Positions 34,096 to 44,132 of a DNA stretch of 64,000 bases are shown here, one piece after another (position 1 is the first letter of the stretch; each line of letters opens with the position of its first letter). Under the pieces are notes generated by a model that saw only the letters and a list, made by a program, of their open reading frames with translations, did no database searches and was not told where the DNA came from. The DNA is from Flavobacterium sp. (GTDB lineage Bacteria > Bacteroidota > Bacteroidia > Flavobacteriales > Flavobacteriaceae), in contig JALRGT010000008.1 of NCBI GenBank assembly GCA_023259675.1, positions 39,452 to 103,451 of the forward strand, read 5' to 3'. The position numbers were made by a program, and so were the translations under genes.

Positions 34096-35558
34096 TTATT
34101 CTTAAAGACATATTATATAAAGTTGCTATTGAAGCTGTAAAGGGTTCGACCGATATTGCTATCGATAAAATGGAGTTTGATTCTAGAAAAATAGGATCGA
34201 ATGATATTTTTGTTGCCATAAGGGGTTCTGTTTCTGATGGACACGATTACATTCAAAAGGCAATTGAATTAGGAGCAAAAACAATAATCTGTGATACGTT
34301 TCCTGAAAATATTGAATCTGGAATTACTTATATACAAGTAAAGGACACTAATAAAGCGTTGGCATTTATGGCAGCCAATTATTTTGGGAATCCTTCTGAG
34401 TCCTTGAAATTAGTTGGAATAACCGGAACTAACGGAAAAACAACGATTGCTTCTTTATTGTACCAATTGTTTAAAAAGGCAGGTTTTAAAGTGGGGCTGT
34501 TGTCTACAGTGAAAATAATGGTAGATGATATTGAATATAAAGCCACTCATACGACTCCGGATTCGATTACCATTAACCACTATTTGAGAGAAATGGTTGA
34601 TACTGGAGTGGAGTATTGTTTTATGGAGGTAAGTTCTCACGGAATTCATCAAAAAAGAACAGAAGCACTTCATTTTGCAGGAGGTGTGTTTACCAATTTG
34701 TCTCACGATCATTTAGATTATCATGCCACTTTTTCCGAATATAGAGATGTGAAAAAATCGTTTTTTGATAATCTGCCTAAAACAGCTTTTGCATTATCAA
34801 ATATTGATGATAAAAATGGTTCCGTAATGTTGCAAAATACAGCAGCAAAAAAACTTACCTATGCCTTAAAATCATATGCTGATTATAAAGCGCAAATTCT
34901 TGAAAATCAATTGTCGGGTTTGTTGTTAAAGATTAATAACAATGAAGTTTGGGTGAAACTGATTGGTACATTCAACGCATATAATTTATTGGCAATTTAT
35001 GGAACTGCCGTCGAATTGGGAATGGACAGTTTAGATGCACTCCGTTTATTGTCTGATTTAGAAAGTGTATCCGGACGTTTTCAATTTATTGTATCCAATA
35101 GTTTAAATATAATTGCAATTGTGGATTATGCACATACCCCAGATGCGCTTGAAAATGTATTGAAAACGATAAATGATATTAGAAGCAAAAACGAACAATT
35201 AATAACTGTGGTAGGTTGTGGAGGAAATCGAGATGTGGCCAAACGACCTATTATGGCTGGTATTGCGTCGGCAATGAGCGATAAAGTGATTCTTACCTCA
35301 GATAATCCAAGGAATGAAGATCCGGATGTCATTATCGCTGAAATGGAACAAGGTGTTGCCATTCATAATCAAAGAAAAGTATTGTCAATTTCCGACAGGA
35401 AACAAGCTATAAAAGTGGCTTGTCAATTGGCTGGACCAAATGATATTATTTTAATTGCAGGAAAAGGACACGAAACTTATCAGGAAATCAAAGGTATTCG
35501 TCATGATTTTGATGATATGAAAATAGTGAAAGAGATATTAGAACAACTTCATAAATAG
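34092..35558 (+). CDS. murE: UDP-MurNAc-Ala-Glu:meso-diaminopimelate ligase
   Basis: 488 residues, with a GTG start at 34092 overlapping the previous stop. ATP-binding motif GITGTNGKTT, the carbamylated-lysine region and the C-terminal DNPRNEDP, which is the DNPR-type motif of ligases that add meso-diaminopimelate rather than lysine. So the peptidoglycan is predicted to be of the mDAP type. It acts in the cytoplasm before mraY. Confidence 0.95.
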   Translation: MIILKDILYKVAIEAVKGSTDIAIDKMEFDSRKIGSNDIFVAIRGSVSDGHDYIQKAIELGAKTIICDTFPENIESGITYIQVKDTNKALAFMAANYFGNPSESLKLVGITGTNGKTTIASLLYQLFKKAGFKVGLLSTVKIMVDDIEYKATHTTPDSITINHYLREMVDTGVEYCFMEVSSHGIHQKRTEALHFAGGVFTNLSHDHLDYHATFSEYRDVKKSFFDNLPKTAFALSNIDDKNGSVMLQNTAAKKLTYALKSYADYKAQILENQLSGLLLKINNNEVWVKLIGTFNAYNLLAIYGTAVELGMDSLDALRLLSDLESVSGRFQFIVSNSLNIIAIVDYAHTPDALENVLKTINDIRSKNEQLITVVGCGGNRDVAKRPIMAGIASAMSDKVILTSDNPRNEDPDVIIAEMEQGVAIHNQRKVLSISDRKQAIKVACQLAGPNDIILIAGKGHETYQEIKGIRHDFDDMKIVKEILEQLHK

Positions 35559-35564
35559 TGAAAT

Positions 35565-36794
35565 ATGCTGTATTATTTATTTGAGTACTTAGACAAAACA
35601 TTAGATATTTCTGGGACAGGAGTGTTTCAATATATCACTTTTAGATCGGCTTTGGCATTTATGCTTTCCTTGTTGTTGTCTACTATTTTTGGAAAAAAAA
35701 TCATCAATTTCCTTCGAAATCAACAAGTAGGGGAGACCGTTAGGGAATTAGGTTTAGCAGGACAAAATGAAAAAGCAGGAACGCCAACTATGGGAGGGTT
35801 AATCATCATATTTGCCACTTTGTTACCGGTTATATTGTTTGCTAAGTTGCATAATATCTATATCGTATTATTGATTGTTACGACACTTTGGATGGGGACT
35901 ATTGGTTTTGTGGATGATTACATTAAAATTTTCAAGAAAGACAAACAAGGTTTAAAAGGGATCTTTAAAGTGATTGGTCAAGTAGGATTGGGTTTGATTG
36001 TAGGTACGGTTCTATATTTCAGCCCAAGTGTGACGGTAAGAACGGATACCGGTAAAACGGACGTTTTTAAAGTTACCACCGAAAATGTAGTTTATCAGGC
36101 GCCTCAAGAGGAAAAATCTACGGCAACTACGATCCCGTTTTTTAAAAATAATGAGTTTGATTATGCTGAATTATTGGCATGGACAGGCGAAGGATATGAA
36201 AAATGGGCTTGGTTGGTTTTTATTCCGGTTGTGATTTTTATTATCACGGCAGTGTCAAATGGAGCCAATTTAACGGATGGTATTGATGGATTGGCTGCAG
36301 GAACTTCTGCGATATCGGTACTGGCACTGGGGATTTTTACCTTCCTTTCCGGAAATATTATTTTCTCCAATTACCTTAATATAATGTACATACCCAATTC
36401 GGGAGAAATGACCGTTTTTATCTCCGCTTTTGTGGGGTCCTTAATAGGTTTTTTATGGTACAACTCTTATCCTGCATCCGTTTTTATGGGAGATACCGGA
36501 AGTTTAACCATTGGTGGAATCATCGCAGTATTGGCGATTGCCGTTCGAAAAGAATTATTAATTCCATTATTGTGTGGGATATTTTTAGTCGAAAATCTCT
36601 CGGTTGTGATTCAGGTGAGTTATTTTAAATATACTAAAAAACGTTTTGGTGAAGGCAGAAGAATATTTTTAATGTCTCCGTTGCATCATCACTATCAAAA
36701 GAAAGGATATCATGAGAGTAAGATTGTAACCCGTTTTTGGATTGTTGCCATTATGTTAGCCATTTTATCAATTGTTACCCTAAAATTAAGATAG
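35565..36794 (+). CDS. mraY: Phospho-N-acetylmuramoyl-pentapeptide transferase
   Basis: 409 residues with about ten membrane segments; makes lipid I from undecaprenyl phosphate. Conserved aspartate motifs [20 protein letters not shown] and FMGDTGSL are present, and the cytoplasmic HHHYQKKG near the end. It is longer than the usual 360 residues because of an insert at about 150-205 with a Lys/Thr-rich soluble segment, a feature I recall as common in Bacteroidetes MraY. Confidence 0.96.
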   Translation: MLYYLFEYLDKTLDISGTGVFQYITFRSALAFMLSLLLSTIFGKKIINFLRNQQVGETVRELGLAGQNEKAGTPTMGGLIIIFATLLPVILFAKLHNIYIVLLIVTTLWMGTIGFVDDYIKIFKKDKQGLKGIFKVIGQVGLGLIVGTVLYFSPSVTVRTDTGKTDVFKVTTENVVYQAPQEEKSTATTIPFFKNNEFDYAELLAWTGEGYEKWAWLVFIPVVIFIITAVSNGANLTDGIDGLAAGTSAISVLALGIFTFLSGNIIFSNYLNIMYIPNSGEMTVFISAFVGSLIGFLWYNSYPASVFMGDTGSLTIGGIIAVLAIAVRKELLIPLLCGIFLVENLSVVIQVSYFKYTKKRFGEGRRIFLMSPLHHHYQKKGYHESKIVTRFWIVAIMLAILSIVTLKLR

Positions 36795-36795
36795 T

Positions 36796-38127
36796 ATGAG
36801 GCTGGTAGTTTTAGGAGGGGGTGAAAGTGGTGTTGGAACTGCGATTTTGGGTAAGAAAAAAGGTTATGACGTTTTTGTATCCGATTATGGAAAAATAAAA
36901 GAGAATTACAAAGAAGTTCTGATACATAATGGGATTGCTTGGGAGGACGAAAAGCACACGGAGAATTTAATATTAAATGCCGATGTCGTAATGAAAAGTC
37001 CAGGAATTCCCGAAAAAGCGGCAATCGTAAAAAAGCTTATAGAGAAAGGAATTCCGGTAATTTCAGAAATTGAATTCGCGGCGCCTTTTACAAAAGCAAT
37101 TACGATTGGCATAACGGGAAGCAACGGGAAAACAACAACAACGATGTTAACCTATCATTTGTTGAAATCGGCAGGATTAAATGTGGGATTAGCCGGAAAT
37201 ATCGGAAAAAGTTTTGCCTGGCAAGTAGCTGATGAAGAATATGATTCGTATGTGTTGGAGTTAAGCAGTTTCCAATTGGACGGAATCATAAAGTACAAAC
37301 CGCATATTGCCATTATTACCAATATTAGTCCGGATCACTTAGATCGATACGATTATAAATATGAAAATTACATTGATTCTAAATTTAGAATCACAATGAA
37401 TCAAACCGAAGAGGATTATCTCATTTATGATGCCGATGATGAGGCAATCAATGAGTGGTTAAAAAAGAATAAAACAAAAGCAAAATTAATCCCTTTTTCA
37501 TTGACCAATGAATTCAGTGAAGGAGCATTTATAAAAAACAAAATCATGCAAGTAATAATCAATCAAGAAGAATTTGAAATGGAAACGGAATCAATTGCCT
37601 TAGAAGGAAAACATAATATGAAAAATGCAATGGCAGCAACTTCTGTAGCAAAATTGATGCAAATTAGAAAGGCGACAATTCGTGAAAGTTTATCAAATTT
37701 TCAAGGGGTAGAACACCGTTTGGAGAAAGTATTGAAAATTCAAAATGTACAATATATAAATGACTCAAAAGCGACAAATGTTAATGCAACTTTTTTTGCT
37801 TTAGATAGTATGAATACACCAACGGTTTGGATTGTTGGTGGGGTAGATAAAGGAAATGATTATAATGAATTGATGTCATTAGTACGTGAAAAAGTAAAAG
37901 CGATTATTTGCCTTGGTATCGATAACAAAAAAATAATAGATGCTTTCGGGAATGTCGTAGATGTTATGATTGAAGTAAACAATATGAACGATGCAGTGAA
38001 GATGGCCCAGCGTTTATCAGAAAAAGGAGATACTGTTTTATTGTCTCCAGCTTGTGCCAGTTTTGATTTGTTCGAAAACTATGAAGACAGAGGAAGACAA
38101 TTTAAACAGGCAGTTATGCATTTATAG
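36796..38127 (+). CDS. murD: UDP-MurNAc-Ala:D-glutamate ligase
   Basis: 443 residues. Adds D-Glu to UDP-MurNAc-L-Ala. N-terminal Rossmann-type start (RLVVLGGGESGVGTAIL), ATP-binding GITGSNGKTTTT, the central NISPDHLDRY and the C-terminal LSPACASFDLFENYEDRG are all conserved. Begins one base after mraY. Confidence 0.96.
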   Translation: MRLVVLGGGESGVGTAILGKKKGYDVFVSDYGKIKENYKEVLIHNGIAWEDEKHTENLILNADVVMKSPGIPEKAAIVKKLIEKGIPVISEIEFAAPFTKAITIGITGSNGKTTTTMLTYHLLKSAGLNVGLAGNIGKSFAWQVADEEYDSYVLELSSFQLDGIIKYKPHIAIITNISPDHLDRYDYKYENYIDSKFRITMNQTEEDYLIYDADDEAINEWLKKNKTKAKLIPFSLTNEFSEGAFIKNKIMQVIINQEEFEMETESIALEGKHNMKNAMAATSVAKLMQIRKATIRESLSNFQGVEHRLEKVLKIQNVQYINDSKATNVNATFFALDSMNTPTVWIVGGVDKGNDYNELMSLVREKVKAIICLGIDNKKIIDAFGNVVDVMIEVNNMNDAVKMAQRLSEKGDTVLLSPACASFDLFENYEDRGRQFKQAVMHL

Positions 38128-38176
38128 GAGCGCTTAAAGTTTCAAATTTAACCAAGAAAAACTATAACCAAGAATA

Positions 38177-39466
38177 ATGAAACAGTTAATAAACAATTTG
38201 AAAGGAGATAAAGGCATTTGGTCATTTGTGGCTTTATTGGCTTTGTTTTCGTTTATGCCTGTTTTTAGCGCCAGTAGTAATTTAGCCTATTTGGGCCACG
38301 GAACCGGAAATACTTTAGGCTATTTGGTTAAACATTTAGCTCATATTTGTATCGGTTTTTTGATTATTTTCTGGGTACATAAAATGCCATATCATTATTT
38401 TAGGGCAATTTCTAAAGTTGGATTGCCAGTGGTTTGGATTTTATTGGCTTACACCTTAATTAAAGGAACAGTTATCGCTGGTGCAAATGCCAGTAGATGG
38501 ATTCAAATTCCTTTTGTTGGAATCACATTCCAAACTTCAACTTTGGCGTCTTTAGTTTTATATATTTATGTTGCCAGATATTTATCTAAAACTCGAGAAG
38601 AAGCCATTGATTTCAAGGAATCTCTAAAAGAACTTTGGGTTCCTGTATTTATTACTTTAATGTTTATTCTTCCTGCCAACTTTTCAACGACTGCCTTGAT
38701 TTTTTCTATGGTAATTATGTTGGTGTTTGTAGGTAAATATCCAATTAAATATATTGGGATTATCGTAGGTTCGGGTATAGTTTGTTTGGCCTTTTTTATA
38801 CTTATAGCGAAAGCTTTTCCAGATTCTAGATTTTTTAGTAGGGTGACTACTTGGGGAAGTCGAATCGAGAATTTTAGTACTGATAAACCGGATGAAGATA
38901 ATTATCAAATAGAGAAAGCTAAAATAGCGATTGCATCAGGACAAATCTATGGGTTAGGGCCCGGAAAAAGTGTTCAGAAGAATTTTTTACCTCAATCATC
39001 TTCCGATTTTATATTTGCCATAATAGTCGAAGAATATGGGCTCTTGGGTGGATTAATGATTTTAGGTTTGTATTTATTGTTGCTGTTCCGATTTGTTATA
39101 GCGTCGCATAAAGCCAATACACTTTTTGGGAAATTGGTAGTTGTGGGGCTCGGTTTTCCGATGATATTTCAAGCCATGATTAATATGGCGGTAGCTGTCG
39201 AATTATTACCGGTTACCGGACAGACCTTACCGTTAATTAGTAGTGGGGGGAGTTCTATTTGGATGACTTGTTTTGCACTTGGAATCATAATCAGTGTGAC
39301 CAAAAAAGACGAAGAAATAGAAGAGGAGCTCAAAGTGGCTGCCAAAAGAGAGGAAGCGCTTCAGAAATTAATTGATGCCGAATTGAATGCTCAGGAGGAA
39401 ACTCAGCAAGATTATTCTATAGAGGATAAAGCCAGTAATCCAATGGATGCGGTTTCGAACAAATAA
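38177..39466 (+). CDS. ftsW: Septal peptidoglycan polymerase FtsW
   Basis: 429 residues with about ten membrane segments, SEDS family. It polymerises glycan strands from lipid II at the septum. Typical segments are GANASRWIQIPFVGITFQTS, the loop GQIYGLGPGKSVQKNFLPQS with the catalytic acidic region at DFIFAIIVEEYG, and TGQTLPLISSGGSS. Position next to murG and close to the septal PBP argues for FtsW rather than RodA. The tail from about 375 is charged and Gln/Glu-rich. Confidence 0.94.
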   Translation: MKQLINNLKGDKGIWSFVALLALFSFMPVFSASSNLAYLGHGTGNTLGYLVKHLAHICIGFLIIFWVHKMPYHYFRAISKVGLPVVWILLAYTLIKGTVIAGANASRWIQIPFVGITFQTSTLASLVLYIYVARYLSKTREEAIDFKESLKELWVPVFITLMFILPANFSTTALIFSMVIMLVFVGKYPIKYIGIIVGSGIVCLAFFILIAKAFPDSRFFSRVTTWGSRIENFSTDKPDEDNYQIEKAKIAIASGQIYGLGPGKSVQKNFLPQSSSDFIFAIIVEEYGLLGGLMILGLYLLLLFRFVIASHKANTLFGKLVVVGLGFPMIFQAMINMAVAVELLPVTGQTLPLISSGGSSIWMTCFALGIIISVTKKDEEIEEELKVAAKREEALQKLIDAELNAQEETQQDYSIEDKASNPMDAVSNK

Positions 39467-39497
39467 TTTTAAAAGTTAAATATAATTTTTAATTCAA

Positions 39498-40586
39498 ATG
39501 AAACACTATAAATTCATATTGAGTGGAGGCGGAACCGGTGGACATATCTATCCGGCAATAGCAATAGCCAATGAATTAAAATTGCGCTTTCCGGATGCTG
39601 AATTCCTTTTTGTGGGAGCTCAGGATAAAATGGAAATGCAAAAAGTTCCTCAGGCGGGTTATCCTATCAAAGGATTGTGGATTTCTGGTCTACAACGCAA
39701 ATTAACGTTACAGAATGCTATGTTTCCATTCAAATTAATTAATAGTTTATGGAAATCCAGAAAAATTATAAAAGAATTTAAACCGGATGTGGTTATTGGA
39801 ACGGGGGGGTTTGCCAGTGGTCCTTTATTGCAGATGGCGAATAGTATGAATATTCCAACAGTAATACAGGAGCAGAATTCATTCCCTGGAATTACCAATA
39901 AATTATTGAGCAAAAAAGCAAATGCAATTTGTGTGGCTTATAATAATCTGGAGCGATTTTTTCCAGCTGACAAAATGATTTTGACCGGAAATCCTGTGCG
40001 TCAGGATTTAATTGATATTGATAGTAAAAGAGATGAGGCCATAAAATATCTAGGTTTAGATGCTTCCAAAAAAACACTTTTAGTGCTTGGTGGGAGTTTG
40101 GGTTCAAGAAGAATAAATCAGTTAATCGAAAAAGAACGGGGTAAAATTACGGCTCAAAATGTTCAGGTCATCTGGCAATGTGGGAAACTATATTTTGAAG
40201 AGTATAAAAAGTACCAAACGGAAAATGTTCAGGTTTTCGCTTTTATTGAGAGAATGGATTTGGTTTATGCTGCTGCAGATGTTATAGTTTCCCGTGCGGG
40301 TGCGTCATCGGTGTCAGAATTATGTATTGTGGGTAAACCGGTCGTATTTATTCCGTCTCCTAATGTTTCCGAAGATCATCAGACAAAAAATGCCAAAGCT
40401 ATTGTAGATAAAAAAGGAGCTTTGTTATTAAAAGAATCTGAACTTGATGCTGAGTTTAGCCTTGTTTTTGAAGCCTTGTTAAAAGATAAAGGAAAGCAAC
40501 TGCAATTGAGTGAAAATATAAAACAGTTGGCGATGCCTGATGCAACCAAAGTAATTGCAGATGAAATCGTAAAACTGATAAAATAA
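39498..40586 (+). CDS. murG: UDP-GlcNAc:lipid I N-acetylglucosamine transferase
   Basis: 362 residues, peripheral membrane protein making lipid II. GT28 glycosyltransferase: N-terminal [26 protein letters not shown] for lipid binding, and the donor site with [13 protein letters not shown] and [18 protein letters not shown]. Normal length and context. Confidence 0.96.
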   Translation: MKHYKFILSGGGTGGHIYPAIAIANELKLRFPDAEFLFVGAQDKMEMQKVPQAGYPIKGLWISGLQRKLTLQNAMFPFKLINSLWKSRKIIKEFKPDVVIGTGGFASGPLLQMANSMNIPTVIQEQNSFPGITNKLLSKKANAICVAYNNLERFFPADKMILTGNPVRQDLIDIDSKRDEAIKYLGLDASKKTLLVLGGSLGSRRINQLIEKERGKITAQNVQVIWQCGKLYFEEYKKYQTENVQVFAFIERMDLVYAAADVIVSRAGASSVSELCIVGKPVVFIPSPNVSEDHQTKNAKAIVDKKGALLLKESELDAEFSLVFEALLKDKGKQLQLSENIKQLAMPDATKVIADEIVKLIK

Positions 40587-40639
40587 TAAGGTCAAGTTAA
40601 AATTTATGTCTAGTGCCTTTTTGGCTAAAAAATAAAAAA

Positions 40640-41989
40640 ATGAATTTAAATCAAATACATAACGTTTATTTTATCGGAATTGGTGGCATCGGAATGAGTG
40701 CTTTAGCTCGGTATTTTAAGACAATTGGCAAAAAAGTAGCGGGTTATGATAAAACACCAACACAATTAACCCAAGAGTTGATTGATAGCGGAATCCTAAT
40801 TCATTTTGAAGATAGTATTGATCTGATTCCTAAAGATTTTTACATAGAAAATACCTTGGTGATTAATACACCTGCTGTGCCAGTAACCCATTCAGAATGG
40901 AATTATTTCATTGAGCGCAGATACCAAATTAAAAAGAGAGCGGAAGTATTAGGAATTATTACCCAAGATACTTTTTGTTTTGCGGTTGCAGGAACACATG
41001 GTAAAACAACCACTTCCAGTATTTTAGGACATATTTTACATCAGAGTGGAGCAGATGTTACTGCTTTTGTGGGTGGAATTGTTGAGAATTACAACTCTAA
41101 TCTTATTGGAACCGGAAAGTCGGTAACGGTGGTTGAAGCAGATGAGTTTGATCGTTCCTTTTTGCATTTGCATCCAGATATTGCTTGCGTTACCTCAATG
41201 GATGCAGATCATTTAGATATTTATGGTACGAGCGATGCGATAAAGGAATCCTTTGTTCAGTTTGCTAATAAAGTGGAAGATAAAAGTAAGTTGTTTGTAA
41301 CAAATGAACTGCCTTTAAAGGGACTTACAGTAGCTGTAAACGAAGTAGCGGATTATTCTGCCATTAATGTCCGTATTGAAAATGGTAGTTATGTTTTTGA
41401 TATAAAAACCCCAACTTCAATCATAAAAGATTTACATTTTGGTTTACCAGGAAAGCATAATTTGATGAACGCTTTAATGGCTGTCGCAATGGCAATAATA
41501 TTCGGCACCCCAACCGATGCCATTGCAACAGCCTTAGCTTCATTTAAAGGGATAAGAAGAAGGTTTTCGTATCAAATAAAAACAGATAAGTTAGTTTATA
41601 TTGATGATTACGCCCATCATCCAACGGAGATAAATGCAGTACATCAGGCCGTTAGTGAATTGTATCCTAATAAAAAAGTGTTGGCTGTTTTTCAACCGCA
41701 TTTATTTAGTAGAACAAAAGATTTTGCTGATGATTTTGCTAGAAGTTTATCCGCATTTGATGAAGTGGTTTTGTTGGATATTTACCCAGCTCGTGAATTG
41801 CCTATGGAAGGAATTACTTCGGCTTGGTTGTTGGAAAAAATCACAAATAAAAATAAGAAATTAGTTTCGAAAGAAAATTTAATTCGTACGATTAAAGAAA
41901 GTGATGCGCCAATAATTGTAACCATTGGAGCAGGGGATATTGGGGAATTGGTGATGGAAATTAAACAAGCATTAAATGAAACTATTTAA
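40640..41989 (+). CDS. murC: UDP-MurNAc:L-alanine ligase
   Basis: 449 residues from the ATG at 40640 (MNLNQIHNVYFIGIGGIGMS). A GTG at 40613 would add 9 residues that do not look conserved. First ligase of the peptide stem. Visible: glycine-rich IGIGGIGMSALA, ATP-binding AGTHGKTTTSS, VEADEFDRSFL and the C-terminal IVTIGAGDIGEL. The end overlaps ftsQ by 14 bases. Confidence 0.95.
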   Translation: MNLNQIHNVYFIGIGGIGMSALARYFKTIGKKVAGYDKTPTQLTQELIDSGILIHFEDSIDLIPKDFYIENTLVINTPAVPVTHSEWNYFIERRYQIKKRAEVLGIITQDTFCFAVAGTHGKTTTSSILGHILHQSGADVTAFVGGIVENYNSNLIGTGKSVTVVEADEFDRSFLHLHPDIACVTSMDADHLDIYGTSDAIKESFVQFANKVEDKSKLFVTNELPLKGLTVAVNEVADYSAINVRIENGSYVFDIKTPTSIIKDLHFGLPGKHNLMNALMAVAMAIIFGTPTDAIATALASFKGIRRRFSYQIKTDKLVYIDDYAHHPTEINAVHQAVSELYPNKKVLAVFQPHLFSRTKDFADDFARSLSAFDEVVLLDIYPARELPMEGITSAWLLEKITNKNKKLVSKENLIRTIKESDAPIIVTIGAGDIGELVMEIKQALNETI

Positions 41990-42698
41990 TTGGACAAATA
42001 TTAGATTAATACTCCTTTTTGGATTGGTGATTTTTCTTTTTTCGTTTACTTCAAATCGAAATGAGAGTAGAAAATTAACCAAATCTATTGTTGTTTTTGA
42101 AGGGGATAATGCCCTTTTTTTGAAAAAGGAAACGGTTAATAAATTGTTAATAGAAAATAATGAGAGTGCCTCAAGTATTCAAAAAGAAAAATTAGCTTTG
42201 AATAAGCTGGAAAAAATACTGGATTCGAATGAAATGATTGAGAAATCACAGGTGTTTGTGAGTATCGACGGAGTGTTGAAAGCTGTGGTGAAACAAAAAA
42301 CTCCAGTCGCTAGAGTTTTGAAGGAGAATGGTTCTTTTTATATTGATTACAAAGGAGATGTAATGCCATTGTCTGATAATTTTACAGCGAGAGTTCCGCT
42401 TGTTTCGGGAAATATAAGCAAGAAAAATAACGAGAAATTAGCCCAAATATTTAGGATCATTTTTGACGATGATTTTTTGAAAAAAAACATCATTTCAATT
42501 CATGTTATGCCTAATGGTAGCTTAAAAATGCTCAACAGAAATTTTAATTATCAAATTGATTTTGGTAATATGGAGAAAGTAGAGGTGAAATTTAATAATT
42601 ATAAAGCTTTTTTTCAGAAAGCGGTTTTAGATAGTTCGCTGTTTAAATATAAAAAAATTGATCTCAGATTTACACAACAAGTAGTTTGCACTAAATAA
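41976..42698 (+). CDS. ftsQ: Cell-division protein FtsQ/DivIB
   Basis: 240 residues. One membrane helix near the N-terminus (LILLFGLVIFLFSF, about 11-24), then a POTRA-like segment and a beta domain (VFVSIDGVLKAVVKQKTPVA). It is a weakly conserved family; position between murC and ftsA and the topology support the call. In the divisome it links FtsL/FtsB to the septal synthase. Starts inside murC. Confidence 0.88.
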   Translation: MKLFNWTNIRLILLFGLVIFLFSFTSNRNESRKLTKSIVVFEGDNALFLKKETVNKLLIENNESASSIQKEKLALNKLEKILDSNEMIEKSQVFVSIDGVLKAVVKQKTPVARVLKENGSFYIDYKGDVMPLSDNFTARVPLVSGNISKKNNEKLAQIFRIIFDDDFLKKNIISIHVMPNGSLKMLNRNFNYQIDFGNMEKVEVKFNNYKAFFQKAVLDSSLFKYKKIDLRFTQQVVCTK

Positions 42699-42704
42699 TA
42701 GATA

Positions 42705-44081
42705 ATGGAAAAAGAGAATATTGCAGTGGGTCTAGATATTGGGACAACCAAAATTGTTGCCATGATAGGCAAAAAAAACGAGTATGGTAAGTTAGAAATT
42801 TTGGGGGTTGGTAAATCCAAAAGTTTAGGTGTGGCTAGAGGTGTGGTCAATAACATTACACAAACCATACAATCTATACAACAAGCAGTACTTGAAGCTG
42901 AAAATAATTCAGGTTACAAAATTAAAGATGTTGTGGTTGGAATTGCGGGACAACACATTCGCAGTATTCAACATACCGATTATATCAGTCGTTCTAATCC
43001 TGAAGAAGTAATTGGAGGAGGAGATATTCAGTTGTTAATTGATCAAGTGAACAAATTGGCCATGTTGCCAGGAGAAGAGATTATTCACGTATTGCCGCAA
43101 GAATTCAAAATTGATGGGCAGTCTGAAATTAAAGAACCTATCGGAATGTACGGTGGAAGACTGGAATCTAGTTTTCACGTAGTAGTGGGACAAGCTTCAT
43201 CCATTAGAAATGTAGGGCGTTGTATTCAAAGTTCAGGAATTGAATTGTCAGGATTAACTTTGGAGCCATTAGCCTCTTCTGATGCGGTTCTGAGTCAAGA
43301 AGAAAAAGAAGCAGGAGTGGCTTTAATTGATATAGGAGGAGGAACTACTGATTTGGCCATTTTTAAAGATGGAATTATCCGCCATACTGCTGTAATTCCT
43401 TTTGGAGGAAATGTGATTTCCGAAGATATTAAAGAAGGATGTTCCATTATAGAAAAACAAGCGGAATTGTTGAAAGTTAAGTTTGGTTCAGCATGGCCAG
43501 GAGAAAATAAAGACAACGAAATTGTTTCTATTCCTGGATTAAGAGGAAGAGAGCCAAAAGAAATTTCTTTGAAAAATTTGTCTAAAATTATTCATGCCCG
43601 CGTGGTTGAAATTATTGAGCAAGTTTTTACTGAAATTAAAGCTTACGGACATGAAGATCCAAGAAAAAAATTAATTGCAGGAATTGTACTTACCGGTGGT
43701 GGAGCACAATTAAAACACATCAAGCAATTAGTCGAATATATTACTGGTATGGATACTAGAATAGGCTATCCAAATGAGCATTTAGCAGGGAATTCAGACG
43801 AAGAATTTTCAAGTCCGTTATATGCTACCGCAGTGGGATTAGTAATGAATAGTATTGAAAATAATACGCAAAGTGCAGTAAAATTAGACGAAATTGCCCA
43901 GCCTAAAGAAGCGGTATATAGAGCGCCAGTTTTTGAAAATGCCGAAGTAAATCAGGATCAAAGGGTAGAAGAAGTGCAGACAATAGCTAAAAAAGAAGAA
44001 TCTACAGGAGATAAAATAAAGAGATCTTTTTTTGATAGGTATGTCGATAAAATTAAAGATTTCTTAGATAACGCAGAATAG
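42705..44081 (+). CDS. ftsA: Cell-division protein FtsA
   Basis: 458 residues, actin-fold ATPase that tethers FtsZ to the membrane. Phosphate-1 motif GLDIGTTKIVAMIG, phosphate-2 VALIDIGGGTTDLAIF, and adenosine motif GIVLTGGGAQLKHI. The C-terminal amphipathic helix (SFFDRYVDKIKDFLD) would contact the membrane. It lies 6 bases after ftsQ. Confidence 0.96.
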   Translation: MEKENIAVGLDIGTTKIVAMIGKKNEYGKLEILGVGKSKSLGVARGVVNNITQTIQSIQQAVLEAENNSGYKIKDVVVGIAGQHIRSIQHTDYISRSNPEEVIGGGDIQLLIDQVNKLAMLPGEEIIHVLPQEFKIDGQSEIKEPIGMYGGRLESSFHVVVGQASSIRNVGRCIQSSGIELSGLTLEPLASSDAVLSQEEKEAGVALIDIGGGTTDLAIFKDGIIRHTAVIPFGGNVISEDIKEGCSIIEKQAELLKVKFGSAWPGENKDNEIVSIPGLRGREPKEISLKNLSKIIHARVVEIIEQVFTEIKAYGHEDPRKKLIAGIVLTGGGAQLKHIKQLVEYITGMDTRIGYPNEHLAGNSDEEFSSPLYATAVGLVMNSIENNTQSAVKLDEIAQPKEAVYRAPVFENAEVNQDQRVEEVQTIAKKEESTGDKIKRSFFDRYVDKIKDFLDNAE

Positions 44082-44132
44082 GCTTTGCCACTAAAAATAA
44101 CATTATAATATTAATATCAAAAACCAAATAAA